A stretch of DNA of 12,041 nt from an uncultured Senegalimassilia sp. (GCA_934661765.1 CAKUJT010000072.1:1-12041); one strand, 5' to 3'; positions 1 to 6,748 are shown, numbered from the stretch's first letter. Notes: generated from the letters alone by a model not told the origin. Program-made: numbers and translations.

Positions 1-264
1 GGCACCGGCGGCCCGGGCTACTGCATCAAGGAGGAGTACTCCACCAACCCCAACAACCATCACGCCGACGGCGCGCTGGCCATGGCTCGCAGCCAGAACC
101 CTGATTCCGCGGGTTCGCAGTTCTACCTGTGCCTGGGCGCCCAGCCCATGCTGGACAGCGGTTACACCGTGTTCGGCCAGACCATCGAGGGCATGGATGT
201 CATCGCCCAGCTTCGCGTCGGCGATGTGATCGAGGGCATCGAGATCGAGAACGCCGCCGAATAA
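1..264 (+). CDS. Cyclophilin-type peptidyl-prolyl cis-trans isomerase, C-terminal part (5' end outside window)
   Basis: The reading frame is open from the first base and ends with TAA, giving the last 87 residues of a cyclophilin, an enzyme that isomerises X-Pro peptide bonds. Family hallmarks are visible: GTGGPGY at the very start, the core AMARSQNPDSAGSQFYLCL (the Ala-Gly-Ser-Gln-Phe stretch lines the proline pocket), and the closing LDSGYTVFGQTIEGMDVI followed by a final beta strand. Bacterial cyclophilins are usually 160-200 residues, so roughly half is missing upstream. An ATG at 82 lies inside the conserved fold and is not a credible start. Whether the protein is cytoplasmic or a lipoprotein cannot be seen because the N-terminus is absent. 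Only 48 bases without a terminator-like hairpin separate it from the TPR gene, so the two may be co-transcribed. Confidence 0.93.
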   Translation, partial: GTGGPGYCIKEEYSTNPNNHHADGALAMARSQNPDSAGSQFYLCLGAQPMLDSGYTVFGQTIEGMDVIAQLRVGDVIEGIEIENAAE

Positions 265-312
265 CCTGCTAACCGCAGTATTCCGAAGCGTACAAGATAG
301 CGAAGGATCCAG

Positions 313-1701
313 ATGAACAACCAGTTATTCCAGCAAGCCCGCGCAGCTTATGCGCAGAAGGACTTCCAAGGCGCCTTGGAGGCCTACCAGCAGTGCTTGC
401 AGGACGAGGCCAGCCCCCTCGCCCCCGGCGAGATGGGCCAGCTGTACCACCAGATGGGCAACTGCCTGGTGAAGCTCAAGCAGCCCAACGAGGCAATCCA
501 GGCCTACGGTCAGGCCGTGGCCGACGAGGCCTACGACGCCCGCGGCGGCGTGCATTACAACCTGGGCATGGCCTATGCCGCCCTGCACGACTACGAGGAC
601 GCCGTGGCCAACTTCGAGGCGGCCGCATCCGATGCGAAGTACGATTCCGCCTACAAGGCCTACACGGGCATGGGCAACGCGCTTCTGAAGATGGGCAAGA
701 CCGCCGAAGCAGGCGTGGCGTTCCGCAACGCCGCCCTTGACGAGGCCAACCCCGATCCCACCAAGGCCCTGTTGAACCTGGGCGTGTGCTTCATGGCGCT
801 CAACCGCGCCGCCGATGCGGTGTCGTCCTACGAAAGCGCCCTGCAGTTCGACATGCAACCCGAGATGCGCAACCGCCTGTACGCCAACCTCGGCCAGGCC
901 TACGTCGCAACCGGTCAGATGCAGAAGGCCGTCAACGCCTTCGAGGAGTCCATCGCCGACAAGACGTACTTCCTGTCCGACTCCGCAAGCGTCGATTACC
1001 AGCGCGCGGTGGCCGCCGTCGCCCAGGGCACGTCCGAGATCACCCAGGTCATGGCCCCGGTCTCGGTTCCTAGTGGCGCAGCGCCCTCCGATTCGGCGGA
1101 CCTTTCCGGTATCGATGTGGCGGCCGACGGCTCCGCTATGTACGCCGAGCAGGACCCCTACGCCGCCCAGCAGGCCGACCCGTACTACTACGGCGACCCC
1201 TACGCCGCCGATGCCGGCCAGTACGGCGCGGCAGCAGGCGATGATCGCTTCTTCAGCGCTTCCGACGAGGAGCTGGAGCAGTGGTCCAAGGGCGTTGCCA
1301 AGCGCGATCGCAAGCGCCGCAACGTGGGTCTGAAGATCTTCGTCGTCATCATCCTGCTCGTGGTGGCGGCCTTCGGCGGCGCGCTGTTCATGTACACGCA
1401 GGGTTGGGGCTACCCCAGCCAGGACAGCGTGGCAACGCAGCTGTTCGCCGACCCCGATAACGCCTCTGCGCTGTATTCCGCCGAGGTCAGCGACACATCC
1501 GCCGCTTCCATGACCAACTCGCTGGTGAAGGATTCCGCACCCACCATCAACGCCGTGGAGAAGTCCATGACCGACTCCACCGTGTACGTGTCCGCCGAGA
1601 CCGAACAAGGCGGGCAGATGCAGTACAAGCTGTCCATGGTGCGCGACCTCATCGGCTGGAAGGTCAGCAACGTGGAGCTGTACTTCCCCAGCCAGAACTA
1701 A
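313..1701 (+). CDS. TPR repeat protein with single transmembrane segment and extracytoplasmic C-terminal domain
   Basis: This 462-residue protein has four visible parts. Residues 3-220 hold about six tetratricopeptide repeats with the usual small-residue/aromatic pattern (for example HYNLGMAYAALHDYEDAVAN near 81-100), a scaffold for protein-protein contacts. Residues 240-325 are a low-complexity Ala/Asp/Tyr/Pro linker in which DPY occurs three times. Residues 330-336 (KRDRKRR) are strongly basic and precede one hydrophobic span at about 340-361. Residues 362-462 form a small polar domain ending in GWKVSNVELYF. By the positive-inside rule the TPR part is cytoplasmic and the tail is outside. 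The ATG at 313 has AAGGA five bases upstream. No enzyme motif is visible. It could be a scaffold for an envelope complex, but the partner is unknown. The name rests on the TPRs and the span only. Confidence 0.9.
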   Translation: MNNQLFQQARAAYAQKDFQGALEAYQQCLQDEASPLAPGEMGQLYHQMGNCLVKLKQPNEAIQAYGQAVADEAYDARGGVHYNLGMAYAALHDYEDAVANFEAAASDAKYDSAYKAYTGMGNALLKMGKTAEAGVAFRNAALDEANPDPTKALLNLGVCFMALNRAADAVSSYESALQFDMQPEMRNRLYANLGQAYVATGQMQKAVNAFEESIADKTYFLSDSASVDYQRAVAAVAQGTSEITQVMAPVSVPSGAAPSDSADLSGIDVAADGSAMYAEQDPYAAQQADPYYYGDPYAADAGQYGAAAGDDRFFSASDEELEQWSKGVAKRDRKRRNVGLKIFVVIILLVVAAFGGALFMYTQGWGYPSQDSVATQLFADPDNASALYSAEVSDTSAASMTNSLVKDSAPTINAVEKSMTDSTVYVSAETEQGGQMQYKLSMVRDLIGWKVSNVELYFPSQN

Positions 1702-1716
1702 CGGCTCGACGAGCTG

Positions 1717-1775
1717 CGGACTTCGCGTCCGGGCCTGACTCCAAACGGCTCGATGCGCAGTCAAGCATCGAAGCC
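1717..1775 (+). promoter_or_regulatory. Two small stem-loops downstream of the TPR gene
   Basis: The first hairpin pairs CGGAC (1717-1721) with GTCCG (1727-1731) around a 5-base loop. The second pairs GGCT-CGATGC (1747-1756) with GCATCG-A-AGCC (1765-1775) around an 8-base loop, with one bulged A. Neither is followed by a T tract, so they are poor intrinsic terminators. They lie between the TPR stop and ndk and may be 3' or 5' untranslated structure. Hairpins of this size arise by chance in GC-rich DNA, so confidence is modest. Confidence 0.35.
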
Positions 1776-1791
1776 GCAACCAAGGTAACCT

Positions 1792-1811
1792 GCGCCCGTG
1801 GAAACGGGCGC
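1792..1811 (+). promoter_or_regulatory. Perfect 8-bp hairpin with GGAA tetraloop in ndk leader
   Basis: GCGCCCGT (1792-1799) pairs perfectly with ACGGGCGC (1804-1811) around GGAA, which fits the stable GNRA tetraloop rule. It sits 33 bases before the ndk start. What follows is not a T tract but a tandem 7-base repeat, GATAAGA twice (1816-1829), and then the ndk Shine-Dalgarno. A terminator is therefore unlikely. A leader structure, an mRNA-stability element or a processing site is possible. Alternatively TGGGATAAG (1813-1821) could be an extended -10 element, with the hairpin lying upstream of transcription. Confidence 0.45.
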
Positions 1812-1844
1812 TTGGGATAAGAGATAAGAAGAAAGGTACCAATC

Positions 1845-2249
1845 ATGGCTATCCAGAAGACCTACAGCATGATCAAGCCCGACGGTGTGCGCAACGGCCA
1901 CATCGGCGAGATCGTCAACCGCTTCGAGCGCGCCGGCCTGACCGTCGAGCGCATGGAGCTGGGCATGGTGACGCTTGACCAGGCCAAGGCCAACTACGCC
2001 GAGCACGAGGGCAAGCCGTTCTACGACGGCCTCATCTCCTACATCACCTCCGGCCCGGTCGTGAAGATGGTCATCTCCGGCGAGGGCGCCGTCGCCAAGG
2101 TGCGCACCCTCATGGGCGCCACTAATCCGGCTGAAGCTGCCCCCGGCACGATTCGCGGCGATTTCGGTCTGATTATGGACGAGAATGTTATTCACGGCTC
2201 CGACTCCCCGGAGTCCGCTGAGCGCGAGATCGGCATCTTCTTCGCATAA
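1845..2249 (+). CDS. ndk: Nucleoside diphosphate kinase
   Basis: This 134-residue protein is full length for the family. It opens with KTYSMIKPDGV, the strand and loop that contribute the nucleotide-site Lys, and carries the signature NVIHGSDSPESAEREIGIFF. His117 in that signature is the residue that becomes phosphorylated. The enzyme moves the gamma phosphate from ATP to other NDPs and dNDPs by a ping-pong phospho-His mechanism in the cytoplasm, balancing NTP pools for RNA, DNA and cell-wall precursor synthesis. The ATG is preceded by AGAAAGG eight bases upstream. The gene has its own strong terminator downstream and a 143-base leader or intergenic stretch upstream, so it may be a single-gene unit or the end of the preceding operon. 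No unusual residues were seen. Confidence 0.97.
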   Translation: MAIQKTYSMIKPDGVRNGHIGEIVNRFERAGLTVERMELGMVTLDQAKANYAEHEGKPFYDGLISYITSGPVVKMVISGEGAVAKVRTLMGATNPAEAAPGTIRGDFGLIMDENVIHGSDSPESAEREIGIFFA

Positions 2250-2276
2250 GCCGACCGGCATCCTGCAACTTTGGAG

Positions 2277-2315
2277 GCCCTTTGCCCGCTCAAGCGGGCA
2301 GGGGGCTTTTTCTTT
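2277..2315 (+). terminator. Strong rho-independent terminator after ndk
   Basis: Bases 2277-2289 pair continuously with 2294-2306. The inner GCCCGC/GCGGGC is perfect, the middle TTT pairs with AGG through two G-T wobbles, and the outer GCCC pairs with GGGC. The loop is TCAA and TTTTTCTTT follows directly. This is a textbook intrinsic terminator on the + strand. It isolates ndk from the hydrogenase operon. Confidence 0.92.
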
Positions 2316-2387
2316 GGGCGGGATGTTGGGATACTGTTCGCGCGTGTTGCCTCGGTACGCTGCCCTAAGGGGGTGGCCGTGCCGCCT

Positions 2388-2422
2388 GCAAGCGCCCTGC
2401 GGTTCGCCGTGCAGGTGCTTGC
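2388..2422 (+). promoter_or_regulatory. Imperfect 35-base hairpin/dyad upstream of hydB
   Basis: GCAAGC (2388-2393) pairs with GCTTGC (2417-2422). After a small GC/T internal loop, CCTG (2396-2399) pairs with CAGG (2412-2415). The tip can add CGG/CCG closing a TTCG loop. No T tract follows, so it is not a terminator. It ends 44 bases before the hydB start, in the only intergenic region of the hydrogenase operon, so it is either an RNA leader structure or a dyad operator. A weak extended -10-like TGGGATACT (2327-2335) lies upstream. If transcription starts near 2342 the hairpin would be in the leader. Confidence 0.5.
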
Positions 2423-2466
2423 GATATCGGAGCCCGCAATGCCGTAAGACGAGAAACGGATGAAAC

Positions 2467-3504
2467 ATGCTCTATCGAGTTTTCGACGCCGCGGAGCTAC
2501 CCGCACTGGTGTCGGCATTCATGGACGGCTACGAGGTCGTGGCCCCCGTGAAGCGCGGTGCGCACTATTCGTTCGAGGCCATCACCTCGCCTGACGAGAT
2601 GGACCTGGCCTACGACACCACGCTCGCATCGCCGAAGCGCTACTTCCTTCCTCCCACTGAAACGCTCATGCGTTACAACGCCGCCACCAACGAGGTGGCC
2701 GATTTCCAGGAGGAAGTGGTCCCGCGCGTGATCTTCGGCGCCCATGCGTGCGACATCAACGCCATCAACCGTCTGGACCTGGTGTTCCGCGACGGGCGTT
2801 ATCCCGATCCGTACTACAAGGCCCGCCGCGCCGCCACGCTGATCGTGGGCGTGTCGTGCAGCCCCGACTCCGATTGCTTCTGCAACCTGTGGGATGCCGA
2901 CGAGGCGCGTTTCGGCTACGACCTGTTCCTCCATCGCCTGGGCGACAAGTTCCTTGTCAGCATCTCCAGCGTCGAGGCCGCTAACATCCTCGAGTCCGCG
3001 GTCGACCTGCGCGACGCCACCAACGAGGACCGTATCGAGTTCCGCCACGCCACGCGTGCGCGTCAGGCTGCGTTCAATCCCGAGATCCCCGAGATCCAGG
3101 ACGTGGCCATGCTCATGGACGCGTTCCACTCCGATCCGTTTTGGGAGGAGTTGGGCAGCAAGTGCCTGGCGTGCAACGCCTGCGCCGCCGTGTGCCCGAC
3201 GTGCTTCTGCTTCGATATCCAGGACGTGCTCGACCCTGACGGGCAAACCGGCGAGCGTCAGCGCATCTGGGATGCGTGCACCTCGCCGCAGTTCGCCGTG
3301 GTGGCCGGCGGCCACAACTTCCGCCCCACGGGCCGCGAGCGCGTGCGCCATCGCATGTATCACAAGCTCAACGGCTTTTTGGCCACCTACGACCGCATGC
3401 TGTGCGTGGGCTGCGGCCGCTGCGTGAAGGCGTGCAAGGCCGACATCAACCCCATTCGCGTGCTGGAGTTCTTCGAGAAGAAGGGGGCCGAAGGTGCCTG
3501 CTAA
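2467..3504 (+). CDS. hydB: [NiFe] sulfhydrogenase (group 3b) beta subunit, 4Fe-4S electron-transfer protein
   Basis: This 345-residue protein belongs to the HydB/AsrA family, the Fe-S subunit that passes electrons between the hydrogenase module and the flavin subunit. The C-terminal half holds two ferredoxin-like cluster motifs. The first is C233, C236, C239, C243 with extra C246 and C248 (CLACNACAAVCPTCFC). The second is C313, C316, C319, C323 (CVGCGRCVKAC). A further Cys group, C95 with C131, C137 and C139 (CSPDSDCFC), lies in the N-terminal half and may bind another cluster (inference). The ATG at 2467 opens the operon and has only a weak ribosome site (AAACGGATGAAAC). The stop overlaps the start of hydG by 11 bases, which suggests translational coupling. 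An anaerobic sulfite reductase subunit A is the main alternative, but the delta and alpha hydrogenase genes downstream argue against it. Confidence 0.9.
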   Translation: MLYRVFDAAELPALVSAFMDGYEVVAPVKRGAHYSFEAITSPDEMDLAYDTTLASPKRYFLPPTETLMRYNAATNEVADFQEEVVPRVIFGAHACDINAINRLDLVFRDGRYPDPYYKARRAATLIVGVSCSPDSDCFCNLWDADEARFGYDLFLHRLGDKFLVSISSVEAANILESAVDLRDATNEDRIEFRHATRARQAAFNPEIPEIQDVAMLMDAFHSDPFWEELGSKCLACNACAAVCPTCFCFDIQDVLDPDGQTGERQRIWDACTSPQFAVVAGGHNFRPTGRERVRHRMYHKLNGFLATYDRMLCVGCGRCVKACKADINPIRVLEFFEKKGAEGAC

Positions 3505-4405
3505 CACCGATTTCAACCCCGTGGTCGTATCGCCGTACCACGATGAGCCGGCAGCCATGACGGGCCAGGAGCTCATGGCAGCCAACCCGTATCGTCCGTG
3601 GCCGGCGCGCATCACGTCCATCACCGAGCTGACGGCAACCGAGAAGCTGTTCGAGTTCCGCCTGATCGATGAGCGCATTCGCGAGGCGTTCCGCCACGAG
3701 CCGGGCCAGTTCGTCGAGCTGACCATCTTCGGCGTGGGCGAGGCTCCCATCTCCATCTCGTCAAGCCCCTCCAAGCGCGGCTTCATCGAGCTGTGCGTGC
3801 GCCGCGCCGGTCGTTTCACCGAGGCGCTGCACAAGATGCAATGCGGCGACATCGTGGGTATCCGCGGGCCCTTCGGCCGCGGCTTCCCGTTCGAGGAGAT
3901 GAAGGGCCACGACATCCTGCTGGTTGCCGGCGGCCTGGGCATCGCGCCGCTTCGCAGCCTCATCAACAACATCCACGACGAGCGCAGCGATTTCGGCAAG
4001 GTCACCATTATCTATGGCTCGAAGAACCCCTCCGAGGTCATGTTCCGCAACCAGTTCGAGATGTGGCGTCACCGCAAGGACTTCGACCTGTACCTGACCG
4101 TCGACAACCCCGACGACACGTGGGATGGCGAAGTGGGCCTGGTCACCAAGCCCTTCGAGCATTTGGAGATCAGCCCGGCGAACACCTTCGGCGCGGTGTG
4201 CGGCCCGCCGGTCATGTATCGCTTCGTGGTCGCCGAGATGCGCAAGAAGGGCATCAGCTACGACCATATCTACATGAGCTTCGAGCGCCACATGAAGTGC
4301 GGCATGGGCAAATGCGGCCACTGTCAGATCGGGCATCAGTACTGCTGCATCGACGGGCCCGTGTTCAACTATTGGGAAGCGAAGAACATCCAGGGGTCGA
4401 TGTAG
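3494..4405 (+). CDS. hydG: [NiFe] sulfhydrogenase (group 3b) gamma subunit, FAD/NAD(P)-binding with 2Fe-2S
   Basis: This 303-residue protein belongs to the ferredoxin-NADP reductase superfamily (HydG/AsrB/PyrK type). It is not the HydG radical-SAM maturase of FeFe hydrogenases. PGQFVEL (70-76) and GEAPISISSSPS (from 82) form the FAD site. LVAGGLGIAPLRSL (from 143) is the nucleotide loop, and CGPPVMYRF is the conserved C-terminal reductase motif. C269, C274, C277 and C284 or C285 in KCGMGKCGHCQIGHQYCC bind a 2Fe-2S cluster. Its role is to exchange electrons between NAD(P)H and the Fe-S chain of the complex. The start is GTG at 3494, chosen because AGGGGG lies a few bases upstream and the frame overlaps the hydB stop. 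The ATG at 3557 would lose 21 residues and has no such site. The stop TAG touches the next gene. Confidence 0.92.
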   Translation: MPANTDFNPVVVSPYHDEPAAMTGQELMAANPYRPWPARITSITELTATEKLFEFRLIDERIREAFRHEPGQFVELTIFGVGEAPISISSSPSKRGFIELCVRRAGRFTEALHKMQCGDIVGIRGPFGRGFPFEEMKGHDILLVAGGLGIAPLRSLINNIHDERSDFGKVTIIYGSKNPSEVMFRNQFEMWRHRKDFDLYLTVDNPDDTWDGEVGLVTKPFEHLEISPANTFGAVCGPPVMYRFVVAEMRKKGISYDHIYMSFERHMKCGMGKCGHCQIGHQYCCIDGPVFNYWEAKNIQGSM

Positions 4406-4420
4406 ATGGGAGGCACGAAC

Positions 4421-5203
4421 ATGGGATGCGGATACGACGAGCGCCAGGCGCGCGACCTTCCGCGCGTCGTGGTGGTCGGGCTTGCCAGCTGCTTCGGCTG
4501 CCAGCTCCAGATCACCAACGTTGAGGAGCACCTGACCGACGTGCTCGGCCAGATCGACCTGCGTTACTGGCAGCTGGCTTCGAGCGAGCCCATGCCGGAG
4601 GAGTTCGACGTGGCCGTCATCGAGGGCGCCGTGACCACCGAGGAATCCGAGGCCACGGTGCGCAAGCTGCGCGAGCGCGCCAAGTGCGTCATCGCCTTGG
4701 GTGCCTGCGCCGCCACTGCCGGTATCCCCGGCATCGCCGCGCGCAACTTCTTCAAACGCCCGAGCCAGGTGTACAAGGACGTGCCGGCAGCATGCGGCTC
4801 CATGGTGGTGCCGCGCCCGGTCGGCGCGGTCATCGACGTCGACCACACGGTGCGCTGCTGCCCGGTCGACACCATGGACTTCATCGACGTGCTGCAGCGC
4901 GCGCTGTATGGCTCGAACAAGTTCGACCGCACGGGCACCATGTGCGGGCAGTGCAAGCGCAACGGCACTGATTGCTTCTTCGATCAGGGCCAGCTGTGCC
5001 TGGGTCTGGTGACGGTGGCCGGCTGCGGTGCGAAGTGCGTGAACCTCGGGCGGGCGTGCAACGGCTGCCGCGGGCTTTCCCCCGACGCCAACCTTGACGC
5101 CGCGCGTGCCGCGTGCGAGCGCGCGGGCGTGGACCCGGACGATTTCGACGAGGCGCTGGCGCTGTTCAACCAGGTTGAACGCGCGCAGTCGGCGCGCGAA
5201 TAG
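4421..5203 (+). CDS. hydD: [NiFe] sulfhydrogenase (group 3b) delta (small) subunit
   Basis: This is the small subunit of a [NiFe] hydrogenase, 260 residues from the chosen start. It carries the Fe-S wire from the NiFe centre. C24 and C27 (ASCFGCQ), C96 (ALGACAATAG) and C146 or C147 (RCCPVD) are the proximal cluster ligands. Eight further Cys (C175, C178, C185, C193, C202, C206, C213, C216) suit two more 4Fe-4S clusters, giving the three expected in this family. No Tat signal (RRxFxK) is present, so the enzyme is cytoplasmic. Two starts are possible. The ATG at 4406 directly follows the hydG stop. The ATG at 4421 has GGGAGG seven bases upstream and was preferred; the earlier one would add five residues (MGGTN). 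The C-terminal 40 residues are a charged helix. Neighbours on both sides are the partner subunits. Confidence 0.92.
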   Translation: MGCGYDERQARDLPRVVVVGLASCFGCQLQITNVEEHLTDVLGQIDLRYWQLASSEPMPEEFDVAVIEGAVTTEESEATVRKLRERAKCVIALGACAATAGIPGIAARNFFKRPSQVYKDVPAACGSMVVPRPVGAVIDVDHTVRCCPVDTMDFIDVLQRALYGSNKFDRTGTMCGQCKRNGTDCFFDQGQLCLGLVTVAGCGAKCVNLGRACNGCRGLSPDANLDAARAACERAGVDPDDFDEALALFNQVERAQSARE

Positions 5204-5216
5204 GAGACGAATCGAT

Positions 5217-6512
5217 ATGACGAGGACCGCCATTTCGGTAGACCATATCGCCCGCGTTGAGGGCCATGGCAACGTGCATCTGTCCATCAAGGACGGTGCG
5301 GTGGAAACGTGCGAGATGAACGTGGTGGAGCCGGCGCGCCTGTTCGAGTCCATGGTGGTGGGCCGCAAGTTCGCCGACGTGCCGTATATCGCCAGCCGCG
5401 TGTGCGGCATCTGCTCGGCAAGCCACGTGATCACCGACATCCTGGCCATCGAGCGCATCTTCGGCGTGGAGGTCACCGACCGCACGCGCGCGCTGCGCGA
5501 GCTTCTGGTGTACGGCAGCTACCTGCAAAACCATGCGTCGCACCTGTTCGTGTTCGCCGCGCCCGACTTTTTGGACATGGCAAGCGTGTTCCCGCTGGCC
5601 AAGGCCAACCCCGAGCTGTTCGACCAGGCGCTGGGCCTGAAGTCGTTGGGCAACCAGCTGTGCAACCTGGTGGGCGGTCGCTCCATCCATCCGATTACCG
5701 CGGTGGTGGGCGGCTTCACCCACGAGCCGTCGCGCGACGAGTACCTGGCCATGGCCGACAAGCTGGACGCCGAGCGCGAGTTCGCCCGTGCGGTGGTGGA
5801 CCTGTTCAACGGTTTCGCCGTTCCCGATATCGCCACTCAGGGCGACATGATGGCCATGGTTGCCGAGGGTCGCTACCCGGTGGCGGACAGCCGCTGGGCG
5901 CGCTTCTTGGACGCGGGCGTCACGTTCGACGCCGATAGGGCCTGCGAGCAGGTCGAGGAGTACGAGGTGTCGCACTCCGCGGCGCTGTTCGCCCGCTGCA
6001 GGCAGACGGGGAAGACCTACTTCACCGGCGCGCTGGCGCGCATCAACGCATCATGGGGCGCGCTGTCGCAGGAGGCGAAGGTGGCGGCGGCCAAGGCCGG
6101 CCTTCGTCCGCCCGAGCGCAACCCGTTCCTGAACAACGTCGCCCAGGCGGTGGAGGTGCTCGACGCGCTGGGGCGTTGCGCCGACCTGTGCCGCAAGCTT
6201 GCCGAGCCTGACGGTCCGTTCGAGGGCGGCAGCGCCCCGGTGCCGTTCGGGGTGCGCGCAGGCGTGGGCACGGGCTTCACCGAGGCGCCGCGAGGCACGG
6301 TGTTCCATCAGCTCGAGCTGGACGATGCCGGCCGCGTGGTGCACGCCACCATCATGACCCCCACGGCGCAGAACTGCGCGAACCTGGAGGCCGATATGCG
6401 CGTGCTGGCCGAGAAGCTCATCGCCGACGGCGCGGAGGCGCCGGAGGTGCGCGCCGAGGTCGAGAAGCTCGTGCGAGCCTACGACCCCTGCTTCAGCTGC
6501 AGCGTGCACTAG
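5217..6512 (+). CDS. hydA: [NiFe] sulfhydrogenase (group 3b) alpha (large, catalytic) subunit
   Basis: This 431-residue catalytic subunit carries the Ni-Fe site that splits or makes H2. The L1 motif RVCGICSASH supplies C63 and C66, and the L2 motif DPCFSCSVH (423-431) supplies C425 and C428. The N-terminal RVEGHGN contains the conserved Glu15. The length matches group 3b alpha subunits. The start ATG at 5217 has GGAG ten bases upstream, overlapping the hydD stop. The frame stays open upstream to 5094, but that stretch overlaps hydD and is Arg-rich shadow. The protein ends exactly at the L2 His, whereas most large subunits have a tail removed by a specific endopeptidase after nickel insertion. 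The gene order beta-gamma-delta-alpha matches the archaeal sulfhydrogenase operon. The likely reaction is H2 with NAD(P)+/NAD(P)H, possibly also sulfur reduction. The direction in vivo is unknown. Confidence 0.93.
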   Translation: MTRTAISVDHIARVEGHGNVHLSIKDGAVETCEMNVVEPARLFESMVVGRKFADVPYIASRVCGICSASHVITDILAIERIFGVEVTDRTRALRELLVYGSYLQNHASHLFVFAAPDFLDMASVFPLAKANPELFDQALGLKSLGNQLCNLVGGRSIHPITAVVGGFTHEPSRDEYLAMADKLDAEREFARAVVDLFNGFAVPDIATQGDMMAMVAEGRYPVADSRWARFLDAGVTFDADRACEQVEEYEVSHSAALFARCRQTGKTYFTGALARINASWGALSQEAKVAAAKAGLRPPERNPFLNNVAQAVEVLDALGRCADLCRKLAEPDGPFEGGSAPVPFGVRAGVGTGFTEAPRGTVFHQLELDDAGRVVHATIMTPTAQNCANLEADMRVLAEKLIADGAEAPEVRAEVEKLVRAYDPCFSCSVH

Positions 6513-6532
6513 GAACCGAACAGCACGACCGA

Positions 6533-6562
6533 AAGCGGCCCGCGAAATGCGGGCCGCTTCTT
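6533..6562 (+). terminator. Rho-independent terminator after hydA
   Basis: AAGCGGCCCGC (6533-6543) pairs perfectly over 11 bp with GCGGGCCGCTT (6549-6559) around a 5-base GAAAT loop, 20 bases after the hydA stop. The tail is CTTCTTG, a short interrupted T run, but the stem is very stable. It closes the hydrogenase operon. From 6563 to about 6730 I see no gene, repeat or recognisable site. Confidence 0.8.
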
Positions 6563-6748
6563 GATGGGGCTGGTCGGGTGCCCCCCCTGTTGGCGCAATA
6601 GGGAAGCGGCTTGCGATGCGCTGTGTACGGTTTGCTCGGCGCTTGTCGGCTTGGCCTTGATGCTCGGTATGACGCCAGGCTTCCTTCTTCATCCCTAATG
6701 CGTACCCCTGATGGATTTCCATGCGCAGGGAAACCGGGTGAAATCGCC

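Noticed and set aside
325..1842. Long minus-strand open frame opposite the TPR gene
   Set aside because: It is antisense to a clear TPR protein, its translation is rich in His/Val/Gly/Leu as expected for a GC-rich shadow frame, and it shows no domain.
2419..2450. Promoter TTGCGA-N20-TAAGAC upstream of hydB
   Set aside because: The 20-base spacer is too long, the -10 match is poor, and the resulting leader would be only about 10 bases.
2497..4008. Long minus-strand open frame opposite hydB and hydG
   Set aside because: It crosses two well-supported hydrogenase genes on the other strand and has shadow-type composition without motifs.
2467..4405. Anaerobic sulfite reductase subunits AsrA and AsrB
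   Set aside because: The first two genes are homologous to these, but no AsrC (sirohaem subunit) follows; instead [NiFe] small and large subunits do.
5094..5216. N-terminal extension of the hydA frame upstream of ATG 5217
   Set aside because: It overlaps hydD, is extremely Arg-rich, and is not like any large-subunit N-terminus; MTRTAISVDHIARVEGHG at 5217 matches the family start.
3761..5485. 574-codon minus-strand open frame opposite hydG, hydD and hydA
   Set aside because: It is antisense to three conserved genes, with His/Ala/Val-rich low-information composition; it is an artefact of few stop codons in GC-rich DNA.
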